Positions 42,815 through 51,199 of a DNA stretch of 64,000 nt are shown here, in pieces. Where the stretch lies: the NCBI GenBank assembly GCA_035546935.1, contig DASZVP010000002.1, positions 310,001 through 374,000 on the forward strand. Direction: 5' to 3'. The notes beneath the pieces were generated by a model. It was not told the origin of the DNA. It was given only the letters and a program-made list of their open reading frames with translations, and ran no database searches. Every line of letters begins with the position of its first letter. Position 1 is the first letter of the stretch. This stretch comes from DASZVP01 sp035546935 (GTDB taxonomy: Bacteria > Patescibacteriota > Saccharimonadia > Saccharimonadales > UBA4665). The translations under genes were made by a program, and so were the position numbers.

Positions 42815-45800
42815 ATGAGTAATGCGGGAATGAGCAATTACAAGGGCGTGAATTATCAGGCGTGGGCGGCTTTGCTGCTATTTTTGTTAAGAGCTAACGA
42901 CTCTGCCTTTGAATCCATAACACTCGAAGATGTTGAATGGGAGGATTTCACACTAAAGTACTCTAATGGTAAAAAGATAATCTGCGAATCAAAATTCCGT
43001 TCGGAAAAAATTAAGCCTAGTTTGGTAAAAGAAATCCTTCAGAATATTGCGGCACGAGAAGGTGACATCACAGAGACTGATGAGATATTGATAATTTGTC
43101 CTGAAGTTGATGAAGAGCTTGAATCCAATGTTCGCTACTACAAATGGGATCCAGAAAGAATTGGAAAATGGTTTAAAGAAAAAGGATTCTCTGAGGAATC
43201 CATAAAACTTGTATCAAGGTTATCCTTTTTTAAAGCTCCAAGCGCTGAGTATCTTTATAACGAAGCAATCTCGTACTTTTATAATCTTAATGAAGTAGGG
43301 CATGCATGGTTGCCTCAAAGTGAAGTCGATGCTTGGCTAAAAAAGACTCTTGTAGATGAGGTGCATACCAAGTCTGAAAGCGGAACTACGTTTACACGTG
43401 CCGAGCTCCAAAAAATTATTGATGATTATTTCCATGAGAAAATCCAAAATAATCCCGTTTATGATGCTGAGCAGTCAGAGGTGAAAGAACAGTACGCGAC
43501 ATTGTTAAAAGATATCGCTGAAAAAAATACTAAAGCTATCCAGAGGGATTTAACTGTTTTAAGCGCTCAGCCTCAATTAATGTACATAGCAATTGATACT
43601 ATTTTCAAAACACCCGATGCTACATTACGGGACTGGGATGTCATTTGGTCGCACCTAATAGATAGACAGTACTGGTTTAGGATAGTACATGAATTTAAAG
43701 GTAGAACTGATGCGGCGGACAATGCGTCGTATATATTAGATCTGTTCAACGATCATGTGGACGCATTTATAAATCCTGCTCTTGACGACTTTCGATCCGA
43801 ATACTCAATTCAAATAATTATCGAGATAATAGACAAGCACCCCGATCTTGCACCAACTGCACTAAAGTTCGCAGAAGAATTCTTGAAACGAAAAAAAATT
43901 AGTTACCAAGATCTTGATCAGCACGACTCTAAACAAGAAAAGGTTGAAATCGCAAATCTTTTGGAAAAATTATATGATCAGTTTCACTCAAATAGCGACA
44001 ATGAAAATGCATTAAAAGTTATAGAGCTTGCTACGCAGAACTTTAGTCTTATTGATGATGACGGAAAGTACTTTATTTATACTCCCGCTCCAATATTCGC
44101 CGTGCTTCAAAAGTATTTAGGTGAATCATTAGACACTAGACTTAGCGAGATAACAGAACTGGTTACTAATCAGTTCAATGGTCATAAATATTTTAAAGGA
44201 GAATACAAAGGTTGGGATGCTACCGGCTCTGGACTTAGTCAGTTTGGAAGTGAATTCAGTATTGATGACAAGCACTTCATACAAGCGATTTTGATGCCGG
44301 TGTTATCAAAAGAATATGAGGAAAAGCCAGCTCAGACATGGAAGCTTGTTGAGGAAAATCTACTCACAACGGATCCGGAAAAGATAACAGCAAAGAATCC
44401 TGACTATCTCAACAGAGCGGTTATACCCGTGCTCCTTAAAGAATATGTGTCAGGCGAGAATAGTGAAGATGCGAAAAAGCATTTAATTGCCTTGTCGTTA
44501 ATGAAGGGGGTTCCTGCAAAGTTTGAACTTATCTTTCAAAAAGTACGAGACTATGAGGATATGTCAGATGACCAGAAGTGGTCGTTAGTGAAGCCGTTCC
44601 TGGATCATTACAAATTGCCTATAACAGTATTCGTCGAGCAGATTGTAAGTGATCTTGCCGTAAAGGGTCATAAAGAGGCTATTGCAACGATAAAAGAATG
44701 GGTTGCAGATCCGGATTATCGCGAGCAACAACGTAGGCATAGTTTTTTTATCGCCCAAAGCATGTTTAAGCTGCTTGCCACTGATCCAAATTCTGATAGT
44801 TTCAAAACAGGTATAGAGATTTTTGAAGAATATATTGCCAGTGAAGACTTTACCTCAAAGTTAGACAGCTTTGATAGCTATGATATCAGCAGAGCACTTG
44901 CTCGCATTATCGAGGTTAGTTATGATGACGGCTTAGCGATACTTAAGGCAATTAATAGCAACTCAACGCTCACAAGGAATCAGCAGACGCTGGTATGGCT
45001 GAGCCTTGAACAGGTAGATAAAACGAACAAAGAGTTAATCAAGAAGCTATACGACGATTTTGTAAAACCAACTCTAATTGATGAACTAAATGCAGACTCT
45101 GACACTGTAGAGGCAAAGTATACCGAACCTTATGGACGAGAGTTGGCAGTTCAATTTGCAGAGCATCTAGCAGAACTGAACTACAAGGATGAAGGTATGC
45201 AAATTCTGTCAGTTTTCATTGCTGACAGCGATCCGCCCCTTACGAATAAAACCGATGATCCGGACGGTACTTTTAATTATCACGAACGAATAAAGAAGGG
45301 TGACGATGTAAATACCATCAATACAGTACGTGGATGGACAGCATGGGCGTTGAGACAGTATTGCGGCACTAACTATCGAGATAAAATTGATTCTACAATC
45401 GATATGGTCTGGCAGCTGGCATGTGATGAAAATCTTTATGTCAGAACCATGTCTACGTTCCCTATGATCGAGCTAATGAAAAATCGCCACACTGTGATGC
45501 CTGGCACTGACGATAGATTCGTACCTACAGAATTAGCCGAAAAGATAGAAACTATGGCACTAAACTTTCTCGAAGACAATGATAACCCAGTAATTTTGAG
45601 CCATATGGTTCATGTTATGCAAAATTTTCATACTTTAACTACTGATCAGGCATTAATGATGTTTGAAAAGTATGGCTTAACAGACTTAAAGCCCGTATCA
45701 GACGACATCGTATTGCTGCTTCCATACTTTGCCTTCTGGAGGAAGAACGATTTTATCGATGAGAAATGCAGGAAGTTGTTCGGTGATGAGAAGTATGAGG

Positions 45801-46366
45801 CTATCAACAATTTTGATGATAAGCCCTTCATCGACCTACTAAAAAAGTGCATTGACCAAGGTGATGACGAGCTCAGAACTCAAATAGGATGGTATTTTTG
45901 GACGCTACCTAAAAAGAATGCACAAGATTTTGAAAAGCTCTTCCAGATTTCCTACGACTATATGACCTTACTTGCTGGAAAATATTCTCGCGAAGCTTTT
46001 TCGAGAATCGGGTACTTTATACGAGATCATATCGAGACAAAAACTTCTGAGTGCTTGGAATTGTGGGAAAAAGTCATTGTCAAAGAGAGAGATTGGCTGA
46101 TAGCTAATGCGAAGAATATGCAGCCTCATGAATGGTGGACACACCATCATAACGCAGACTTTTTGATCAAAATGCGTGAAGTGCATGGGGACGAACGGTA
46201 CTTGGATAATCTTGAAGTGCTGCTCGGCTATCCTGAAAAGTTTCAGCCTATGCTTGGGCCAGACGTGAACTACAATATTTTAGTTGAAATAAATAATCCT
46301 CGTGCACAGGCTGCACTGGAAAAGCTGAAGTCTATTTACCCTCAGCTTTATGCTAAGGACTCATAA
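42815..46366 (+). CDS. Giant PD-(D/E)XK nuclease-like protein with helical repeats
   Basis: 1183 residues from ATG 42815 (7 nt after TATAAT; the in-frame start at 42728 is upstream of the promoter). Residues 1-110 resemble the DUF4297/Cap4-type nuclease fold: 'YKGVNYQAWAALLLFL', then 'ITLEDVEWEDFTLKYSNGKKIICESKF', where Asp44 and Glu58-Ser59-Lys60 give a PD-(D/E)XK active site. The remaining ~1050 residues are acidic, Lys/Glu/Asp-rich and nearly all helical, like HEAT/ARM-type repeats, suited to sensing or protein binding. No ATPase motif was seen. It leads a three-gene operon in a mobile island. A defence role is inference; the exact family is unrecognised. Confidence 0.65.
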   Translation: MSNAGMSNYKGVNYQAWAALLLFLLRANDSAFESITLEDVEWEDFTLKYSNGKKIICESKFRSEKIKPSLVKEILQNIAAREGDITETDEILIICPEVDEELESNVRYYKWDPERIGKWFKEKGFSEESIKLVSRLSFFKAPSAEYLYNEAISYFYNLNEVGHAWLPQSEVDAWLKKTLVDEVHTKSESGTTFTRAELQKIIDDYFHEKIQNNPVYDAEQSEVKEQYATLLKDIAEKNTKAIQRDLTVLSAQPQLMYIAIDTIFKTPDATLRDWDVIWSHLIDRQYWFRIVHEFKGRTDAADNASYILDLFNDHVDAFINPALDDFRSEYSIQIIIEIIDKHPDLAPTALKFAEEFLKRKKISYQDLDQHDSKQEKVEIANLLEKLYDQFHSNSDNENALKVIELATQNFSLIDDDGKYFIYTPAPIFAVLQKYLGESLDTRLSEITELVTNQFNGHKYFKGEYKGWDATGSGLSQFGSEFSIDDKHFIQAILMPVLSKEYEEKPAQTWKLVEENLLTTDPEKITAKNPDYLNRAVIPVLLKEYVSGENSEDAKKHLIALSLMKGVPAKFELIFQKVRDYEDMSDDQKWSLVKPFLDHYKLPITVFVEQIVSDLAVKGHKEAIATIKEWVADPDYREQQRRHSFFIAQSMFKLLATDPNSDSFKTGIEIFEEYIASEDFTSKLDSFDSYDISRALARIIEVSYDDGLAILKAINSNSTLTRNQQTLVWLSLEQVDKTNKELIKKLYDDFVKPTLIDELNADSDTVEAKYTEPYGRELAVQFAEHLAELNYKDEGMQILSVFIADSDPPLTNKTDDPDGTFNYHERIKKGDDVNTINTVRGWTAWALRQYCGTNYRDKIDSTIDMVWQLACDENLYVRTMSTFPMIELMKNRHTVMPGTDDRFVPTELAEKIETMALNFLEDNDNPVILSHMVHVMQNFHTLTTDQALMMFEKYGLTDLKPVSDDIVLLLPYFAFWRKNDFIDEKCRKLFGDEKYEAINNFDDKPFIDLLKKCIDQGDDELRTQIGWYFWTLPKKNAQDFEKLFQISYDYMTLLAGKYSREAFSRIGYFIRDHIETKTSECLELWEKVIVKERDWLIANAKNMQPHEWWTHHHNADFLIKMREVHGDERYLDNLEVLLGYPEKFQPMLGPDVNYNILVEINNPRAQAALEKLKSIYPQLYAKDS

Positions 46367-46369
46367 TAC

Positions 46370-47488
46370 GTGCACACACATCTTAAAGAAGACCAGTATT
46401 ACGAAGATCTTTACGACAAAATAACCGTAGAGTTTGCCCGTCGGAATATTGTGTACTTCGACAAATTCTATGCTGAATTTGAAGCTAAGTTACCTTCTGG
46501 CGAGGAAATCGATCGACCAGGCAATGCCTTCGTAATCAATGTATTTTATATGGAAACCGTTGGCAACGAACTACTGAAGCGGTATAACGAGCGTGACCAA
46601 AAAATTGCGGAATGGAGAGAGCGGGACGCTGCTAAGGATGCACATGTCGCCGACACCAGGCTTACCGAAGAGCCTCGCTGTCGGCACTGTGGTGCGCAGG
46701 GTCTGCGGATTACGGATAAGGATTTAATGAATAGAAGCCAGGCGGCCAGTCTTAGCGACAATGAAGAAGTGTTGTTTACACTAAGATGTCCAGGCTGTGA
46801 TAAGTACACTGCATGCTGGGGAGACGGCGAGCTCTGGCTTCCTAAACCAACTCTTTGCGTTAGCTGTGGTTCCGAAATGACTCAGAAAACAACCAAAACA
46901 AAAGCGGCCATTATCTTTCAGTACTCATGCGCAGCATGCGGCAATGCTTACAATGACAAGATCGACCTCAAAGATAAAAACGCCAAGACTGATCCTGAAT
47001 ATGCCAACGACCGTGATCATTTCTGTCTACGTAATGATGAATTTCGTAACAGACTAGCCAGTATGCGCCGTGACTTTTTGGGAATGGCCCAGCTTGGCAA
47101 AGAGATGCAGGAAAAACGCGATAACAGGCACATCTACGACGCGATTAAAGAGATGAAGAAACCCAAGATCGCCGAACTGTCCGGTATTCTTACGCCCGCG
47201 TTGGCTAAGGCTGGTTTTATCGAGGTAACATTAGATAAGCCTGAGATTGGCAAGGACGTAATCGTTGGCTTTAGCTGCCTTGATAATCAGAGTGGCCGTA
47301 GCGACCACGATAGTGAAAAGCAGCTCAAACAAGCCGTTAATCGTGCGCTTGAGAATACGAACTGGCGGTTAATGAGTGATGGCATTCACTACAGGCTTGG
47401 CTACATGAGCGGTCGAATCAAAGCTTACGAAGATGAAGAGGCACTGAAAAACCTAGTGGCCAGAACTGCCAAAAAGACAAAATCATGA
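46370..47488 (+). CDS. Double zinc-ribbon protein of the defence-like operon
   Basis: 372 residues from a GTG three bases after the previous stop. Two zinc ribbons are visible: C104-C107 with C140-C143 and C163-C166 with C187-C190. A helical, basic stretch follows, 'FRNRLASMRRDFLGMAQLGKEMQEKRDNRHIYDAIKEMKK', and the C-terminal third is alpha/beta ('KDVIVGFSCLDNQSGRSDHDSEKQLKQAVNRALENTNWRLM'). The layout suggests a nucleic-acid-binding adaptor. I do not recognise the family. It overlaps the next gene by 4 nt (ATGA), so it is translationally coupled. Confidence 0.65.
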   Translation: MHTHLKEDQYYEDLYDKITVEFARRNIVYFDKFYAEFEAKLPSGEEIDRPGNAFVINVFYMETVGNELLKRYNERDQKIAEWRERDAAKDAHVADTRLTEEPRCRHCGAQGLRITDKDLMNRSQAASLSDNEEVLFTLRCPGCDKYTACWGDGELWLPKPTLCVSCGSEMTQKTTKTKAAIIFQYSCAACGNAYNDKIDLKDKNAKTDPEYANDRDHFCLRNDEFRNRLASMRRDFLGMAQLGKEMQEKRDNRHIYDAIKEMKKPKIAELSGILTPALAKAGFIEVTLDKPEIGKDVIVGFSCLDNQSGRSDHDSEKQLKQAVNRALENTNWRLMSDGIHYRLGYMSGRIKAYEDEEALKNLVARTAKKTKS

Positions 47489-48231
47489 ACACGGCGGCAA
47501 ACCCTCATTGTGTTGGCTTTGATTGCTACTACAAGGATTATCAGTGCATGCTAATGATCGCAAGCACCACACACAAGGACTTGCATGGTATGCGTATGGC
47601 AAGACAAGCTCTCGAAGGTTTTGAGAAATCAATCAGAAAGAAATACTATCCACTTCAATACAATCATGATGACTCCGGTGCAAAAATTGGCGTTATAGTA
47701 AGTGCCAAATTATTTGTAATGCCCGATGGCGAGACGGCTCTGGCGGCTCTGGTCATCAAGCATAGCGATAAAGAGATTGCGCAACGCTTTCCTAGCGGTG
47801 GCAACAATTCTGTTTTTATGAATTTTCAAGAACTCATTGATGTTAATGCCCTAATGATAGCCCATGATATTAAGATGGAAGGGTATGTCGAAGTAGAGCA
47901 GTCCCTTGAAGAGAAGCTTGAATCGTTTATGCAATCTCATATTGTCATGCCCGATGGGCAGATTAGAACCAATAAGTACCTGGTCACGAAAATAAAGGAA
48001 TTCCGTGTTGAGATTTATCCAAAAGACCATCGTCCGGCGCACTTTCATTTGATATCCAAAAAGCGAAATATTGATGCGAGGTTTAGTATCGAAACCCTAA
48101 ACAAGATTAGCGTTAAGCAAGGAAAAATATCTAGCGGTGATGAAAGGCTCGTTAAACTCTTCTTTAAAACACACCCCGATGAACTCACTAAGCTGAAGAA
48201 GGAGGCCAAAAGACTGCAGCTAGAAGTATAA
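47485..48231 (+). CDS. Protein with C-terminal DUF4160-like domain
   Basis: 248 residues overlapping the previous gene by ATGA. Residues 1-150 are an unrecognised alpha/beta domain with 'GAKIGVIVSAKLFVMPDGETALAALVIKHSD'. Residues 165-245 match DUF4160: 'FRVEIYPKDHRPAHFHLISKKRNIDARFSIETL', with the conserved His-Pro-His-His set (H182, P184, H186, H188). DUF4160 proteins are small domains often found in toxin-antitoxin-like or mobile contexts, with no settled function. Third gene of the operon; its stop almost touches that of a convergent gene. Confidence 0.65.
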   Translation: MNTAANPHCVGFDCYYKDYQCMLMIASTTHKDLHGMRMARQALEGFEKSIRKKYYPLQYNHDDSGAKIGVIVSAKLFVMPDGETALAALVIKHSDKEIAQRFPSGGNNSVFMNFQELIDVNALMIAHDIKMEGYVEVEQSLEEKLESFMQSHIVMPDGQIRTNKYLVTKIKEFRVEIYPKDHRPAHFHLISKKRNIDARFSIETLNKISVKQGKISSGDERLVKLFFKTHPDELTKLKKEAKRLQLEV

Positions 48232-48233
48232 GT

Positions 48234-48908
48234 CTAGTAGCCAGGCCAAGAAATATCAGAGTAAGTTTTAATTAGATTACAGCCTTGCGCGTTTAATGAG
48301 TTTATAGTGCTAACGTATGTAGCATAGGCTGGCTTTTCTATCGCGTTGAACTTTGTCTTTGCGTCGGCAGCATACTCATCATAAGGGCTATGCGTGTAGT
48401 ACGGCTGGTCTTTTACTGCGTTCCATTCAGCCATTACCGCGTCGTATGCTGGTTTAGCTCCGGCGGACTGAGCAATGTAAGTATCGCTTGCTTTTTTGTC
48501 TTGATCGCTACACCAGATTGATAAGGCATTTTTCTTGGCCATCACCACGCAATTATCATAACCAGCAGTTTGAGGTATGCAGCCATACTCATCCGGCATT
48601 GGAGCAGAAGTGGTCTGTTGTGTTTTTGCTGGTGTATTCTGAGTAGCGGTATTATTTGGTTTCGTATCTTGATTGCTGCTAGTGGCTGGGGTAACAGTTG
48701 TTTGGGCAGGGACAGTGTTATTGCTGGTTTGAGTAGTAGGAGTCATTTCAGTTTGGTTGTTGTTGTGCCGGGTTAAGTACAAGGCTGATACACCGCCACT
48801 TAGTACGGCAGTTAAAACCGATACCTCCAGTACGCTTAAACCTACAAATCGTAACCGCCTGAGTAATATACGGCGATAAAAGCTATTCATGCCTGACACT
48901 ATCTTCAT
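48234..48908 (-). CDS. Hypothetical single-pass membrane protein with Thr-rich linker
   Basis: 224 residues; AGAGGAC precedes the ATG. A basic N-terminus (YRRILLRRLR), one membrane helix (about residues 22-46), and a 50-residue Thr/Gln/Asn/Pro linker lead to an extracytoplasmic domain with four cysteines ('YGCIPQTAGYDNCVVMAKK', 'LSIWCSDQDKK', 'LNAQGCNLIK'), likely disulfide-bonded. No known family. It follows the membrane protein gene at 48939-49475 on the same strand, 30 nt away, so both are probably under the same structured leader. Confidence 0.6.
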   Translation of the reverse strand: MKIVSGMNSFYRRILLRRLRFVGLSVLEVSVLTAVLSGGVSALYLTRHNNNQTEMTPTTQTSNNTVPAQTTVTPATSSNQDTKPNNTATQNTPAKTQQTTSAPMPDEYGCIPQTAGYDNCVVMAKKNALSIWCSDQDKKASDTYIAQSAGAKPAYDAVMAEWNAVKDQPYYTHSPYDEYAADAKTKFNAIEKPAYATYVSTINSLNAQGCNLIKTYSDISWPGY

Positions 48909-48938
48909 TGTATCGTCCTCTTGAGCATAACTATAACT

Positions 48939-49475
48939 TTACTCTTTCCAGTCAAAATCATAATCAGGCAAGTTTCCGTTAGAAGTGTAACGCTCATCAA
49001 GCTTGTCTTTTGCTACGTGGTAGTTGCTGATTATATGATTATCAGCTTCCGCGCGCATTCCTGCTATAAAGGCTTTTCGTTTCATGGTTATTTCAGAACT
49101 AATCCCAATCAGTATAGCGCTAACTGCAGTATTGATTATGATAGTGATGTATACGGCATCATGTTTACTAACGTTTCCCCACGATTTTGTCAGATAGTAG
49201 ACCGGCAGATATAAGATTAGATTCACTAGACAAGCAATAAGGGCGTACACAAAAATCAAGGCAATGATACGTTGATAAGGCTCAGCGTTCTCGTCGTTAT
49301 CAAAATTTCGCCCAGCTTTTTTGTAATAATCTTCCGCTGCGCTCTTTTCAGCAAGGCTTATGTGGCGTGTTGCTCTGCCATGTACGGCCGCTTCTCTATA
49401 TTTACTAGAGAGGTGGGCAGTTTCCTGATTGGCAACTTCATTGGTTTCGTGGAGTATTCTGTCTATTTCTTTCAT
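48939..49475 (-). CDS. Hypothetical two-helix membrane protein downstream of a structured leader
   Basis: 178 residues from ATG 49475; AGAGGAAG lies just upstream. The frame extends further upstream (to 49583), but that part is the structured RNA. The N-terminal ~75 residues are soluble, charged and helical ('ETNEVANQETAHLSSKYREAAVHGR'). Two hydrophobic segments follow ('IIALIFVYALIACLVNLILYLPVYYL' and 'AVYITIIINTAVSAILIGI'), then a charged tail. No family recognised. The leader looks like a switchable terminator, so expression may be conditional. Confidence 0.65.
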   Translation of the reverse strand: MKEIDRILHETNEVANQETAHLSSKYREAAVHGRATRHISLAEKSAAEDYYKKAGRNFDNDENAEPYQRIIALIFVYALIACLVNLILYLPVYYLTKSWGNVSKHDAVYITIIINTAVSAILIGISSEITMKRKAFIAGMRAEADNHIISNYHVAKDKLDERYTSNGNLPDYDFDWKE

Positions 49476-49495
49476 GACTTCCTCTAAATAAAAAT

Positions 49496-49626
49496 GGACA
49501 CCGTACAGGTGTCTTACGCCATTCGCAGTAGGTTTTACCCAAACTGTTTGTACGGTGCCCAATTTATGGGTAAAACCGCACAAACGATGTGCAATTAAAA
49601 ACTACTGCGCTTATTGGTGTAAGACA
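49496..49626 (-). promoter_or_regulatory. Riboswitch-like structured leader with pseudoknot and terminator
   Basis: Read on the minus strand from about 49626. P1 is TGTCTTAC (49626-49619) with GTAAGACA (49517-49510), extendable past one mismatch. P2 is CGCAGTAG with CTACTGCG (around 49609 and 49531-49524). P3 is GCACA/TGTGC (49592-49578). P4 is a 10-bp stem, GGTTTTACCC (49577-49568) with GGGTAAAACC (49540-49531). The P4 loop (49560-49549) can pair over 12 bp with 49507-49496. A terminator hairpin, GACACC-TGTAC-GGTGTC (49513-49497) plus CATTTTTATTT, shares bases with the 3' side of P1, so P1 and terminator compete. The Shine-Dalgarno and ATG follow. I do not recognise a known class. Confidence 0.65.
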
Positions 49627-49631
49627 GTTTG

Positions 49632-49637
49632 ATTGTA
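49632..49637 (-). promoter_or_regulatory. Extended -10 of the structured leader
   Basis: On the minus strand TGG-TACAAT. The predicted start 7 nt downstream falls on the first base pairs of the P1 stem (49625-49626), so the RNA begins exactly with the structured domain. Confidence 0.55.
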
Positions 49638-49701
49638 CCATAAATCAACAGTTAAAGAGTTGCCCGACTGAACGTTTTGTTGGAAAATATACCAAGCAAT
49701 T

Positions 49702-50658
49702 ATGAATATGAAGATGGAACAGTATTGGCCGCAGCATAAAGTCTTTTTCCTGGCGACCTTGTCGCTTTTTCCAGAGCGCCTCCTAGATACCGTCATTACG
49801 GTGCTATTTTTTAAACCCTATTTTGCTGCCGATAATCCAGAAGTGATCGAGCTAACACTTATGGAGTACGCAAAGATCGGCTACATTGAATTTCAAAAGT
49901 TGAGCAATGGTGAATTCAAAATCACTAAGACTAATAGTTTGCTGGCCACTGATGATCTCACCGAATACATAGATTACTGGAAGAATAATCAACTCAGTCT
50001 TTTAGAAGCTCATAAACCTGAAACCTCAGACGAGCTTAATCGGCGATTATTTTTAGCTTTAGCAAAATCTTATAAGCCTGATAGCAATCAGGTTCGGGTG
50101 TTGCATGAAGATGTATTCAGCACAGATAAGAGCCAGATTTATGGCAAAGCGTTTTGGGAAACTGTACTTTCATTGCAGTTCACTGATTTGAAAGCAAAAG
50201 TCATAAATATTGGTTACGACAGGAGTATGAGCGGCCTTTACGGAGACAATCCGCAGCCTTATATTGACTTTGAAATCACTGACCAGAAATTCCTGCGGTC
50301 AATTGAATTGGCCTCAAAGAATTCAGAACCGATTAATGATGAAGATCCTGATGAGCTGGAATCAAAAGGGCTTCTAATCGGCAGGGACGGATTGGTAAGC
50401 TATTCTGGCAAAACATTAGCATTCACGGCTCAAGAGCGCGATATATTGCGCGTACTGATGAAGCGGCCTGGCGAGTTGTGTACCAAGGACGATTTCAAAG
50501 ATCCTCATGTGGGCATATTTAAAACCGCTCACAACTACCCGGATATTGACACTACGCTTCGCAAGCTAATTGCTGCCACACATAAAAAGCTCCGCGTTGC
50601 CTTAGGCCGCCACTGCATCATTAACGTTGCAGGTGAAGGCTGGCGACTAGAACTCTAG
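49702..50658 (+). CDS. Winged-helix regulator-like protein of the island
   Basis: 318 residues. The N-terminal 100 residues look helical and wHTH-like ('KVFFLATLSLFPERLLDTVITVLFFKPYF', 'LMEYAKIGYIEFQKLSNGEFKITKT'). The C-terminal ~90 residues match the OmpR-type winged helix: 'LAFTAQERDILRVLMKRPGELCTKDDF', 'DTTLRKLIAATHKKLRVAL', 'IINVAGEGWRLEL'. There is no receiver domain. It is probably a DNA-binding regulator of the element, placed divergently from the structured leader. Its direct targets are unknown. Confidence 0.6.
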   Translation: MNMKMEQYWPQHKVFFLATLSLFPERLLDTVITVLFFKPYFAADNPEVIELTLMEYAKIGYIEFQKLSNGEFKITKTNSLLATDDLTEYIDYWKNNQLSLLEAHKPETSDELNRRLFLALAKSYKPDSNQVRVLHEDVFSTDKSQIYGKAFWETVLSLQFTDLKAKVINIGYDRSMSGLYGDNPQPYIDFEITDQKFLRSIELASKNSEPINDEDPDELESKGLLIGRDGLVSYSGKTLAFTAQERDILRVLMKRPGELCTKDDFKDPHVGIFKTAHNYPDIDTTLRKLIAATHKKLRVALGRHCIINVAGEGWRLEL

Positions 50659-50737
50659 ATACTGACACTTACTGACTGACAACTGACAGAACGCTCTCAC
50701 ATAAGCTGAGAGTGTTTTTAATTTAGGAGTGGTGATT

Positions 50738-50983
50738 ATGGAGATGGATCAAATTACATCGAGAGTGCGAGACCTGGGGCTAGCAGCGGCATTAGTAAGT
50801 GCTGGATTCGAGTTGAAGCAAACTAGTTATGACAGCAGCGGCAGAGCGTATTTTATCTTTTTGCAGTCAGATGAATTGGACAACGCGCTAAACGCCTATT
50901 GGACGGATGCTCTTACCGTCAAGGCACGAAAATATTCCGACAATATCAAGATGCTTAAAAGCCGGATTTACGCTGAAAGATAA
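50738..50983 (+). CDS. Small DUF5659-like protein
   Basis: 81 residues from ATG 50738 (TAGGAG 8 nt upstream). 'DLGLAAALVSAGFELKQTSYDSSGRAYFIFLQSDELDNALNAYWTDALTVKARKYSDNIKMLKSRIY' fits the DUF5659 pattern found in integrated elements beside recombinases and primase/helicase-like ATPases. The function is unknown. It is the first of four closely spaced rightward genes ending in the recombinase. A 4-bp hairpin, CTCTCAC...CTGAGAG, lies upstream at about 50693-50711. Confidence 0.65.
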   Translation: MEMDQITSRVRDLGLAAALVSAGFELKQTSYDSSGRAYFIFLQSDELDNALNAYWTDALTVKARKYSDNIKMLKSRIYAER

Positions 50984-50989
50984 AAGTAG

Positions 50990-51199
50990 ATGCGACTGAG
51001 CAGTAAGCATATCAAAAAGCTTCAGCTACTTCTGAAAGAGATTCACGGCCTAGATTACACCGATGAACAAGCTCAAGAGGCTGGAATGGCGATTATGAGG
51101 TTCGTGCAAGTGAAGGCTCAGCGCACACAAGAATTAGCAAATTTGAAGGAGAATGTATATGGAAACACCTCAAGATCGGATCGAAAAGCTACCACCTGA
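50990..51199 (+). CDS. Small hypothetical element protein
   Basis: 69 residues starting 6 nt after the DUF5659-like gene. Basic and helical: 'MRLSSKHIKKLQLLLKEIHG' then 'LDYTDEQAQEAGMAIMRFVQVKAQRTQELANLKE'. Similar short proteins precede the ATPase in comparable elements of Patescibacteria, as I recall, with no assigned role. It overlaps the start of the ATPase gene by 41 nt, so translation is probably coupled. Confidence 0.55.
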   Translation: MRLSSKHIKKLQLLLKEIHGLDYTDEQAQEAGMAIMRFVQVKAQRTQELANLKENVYGNTSRSDRKATT

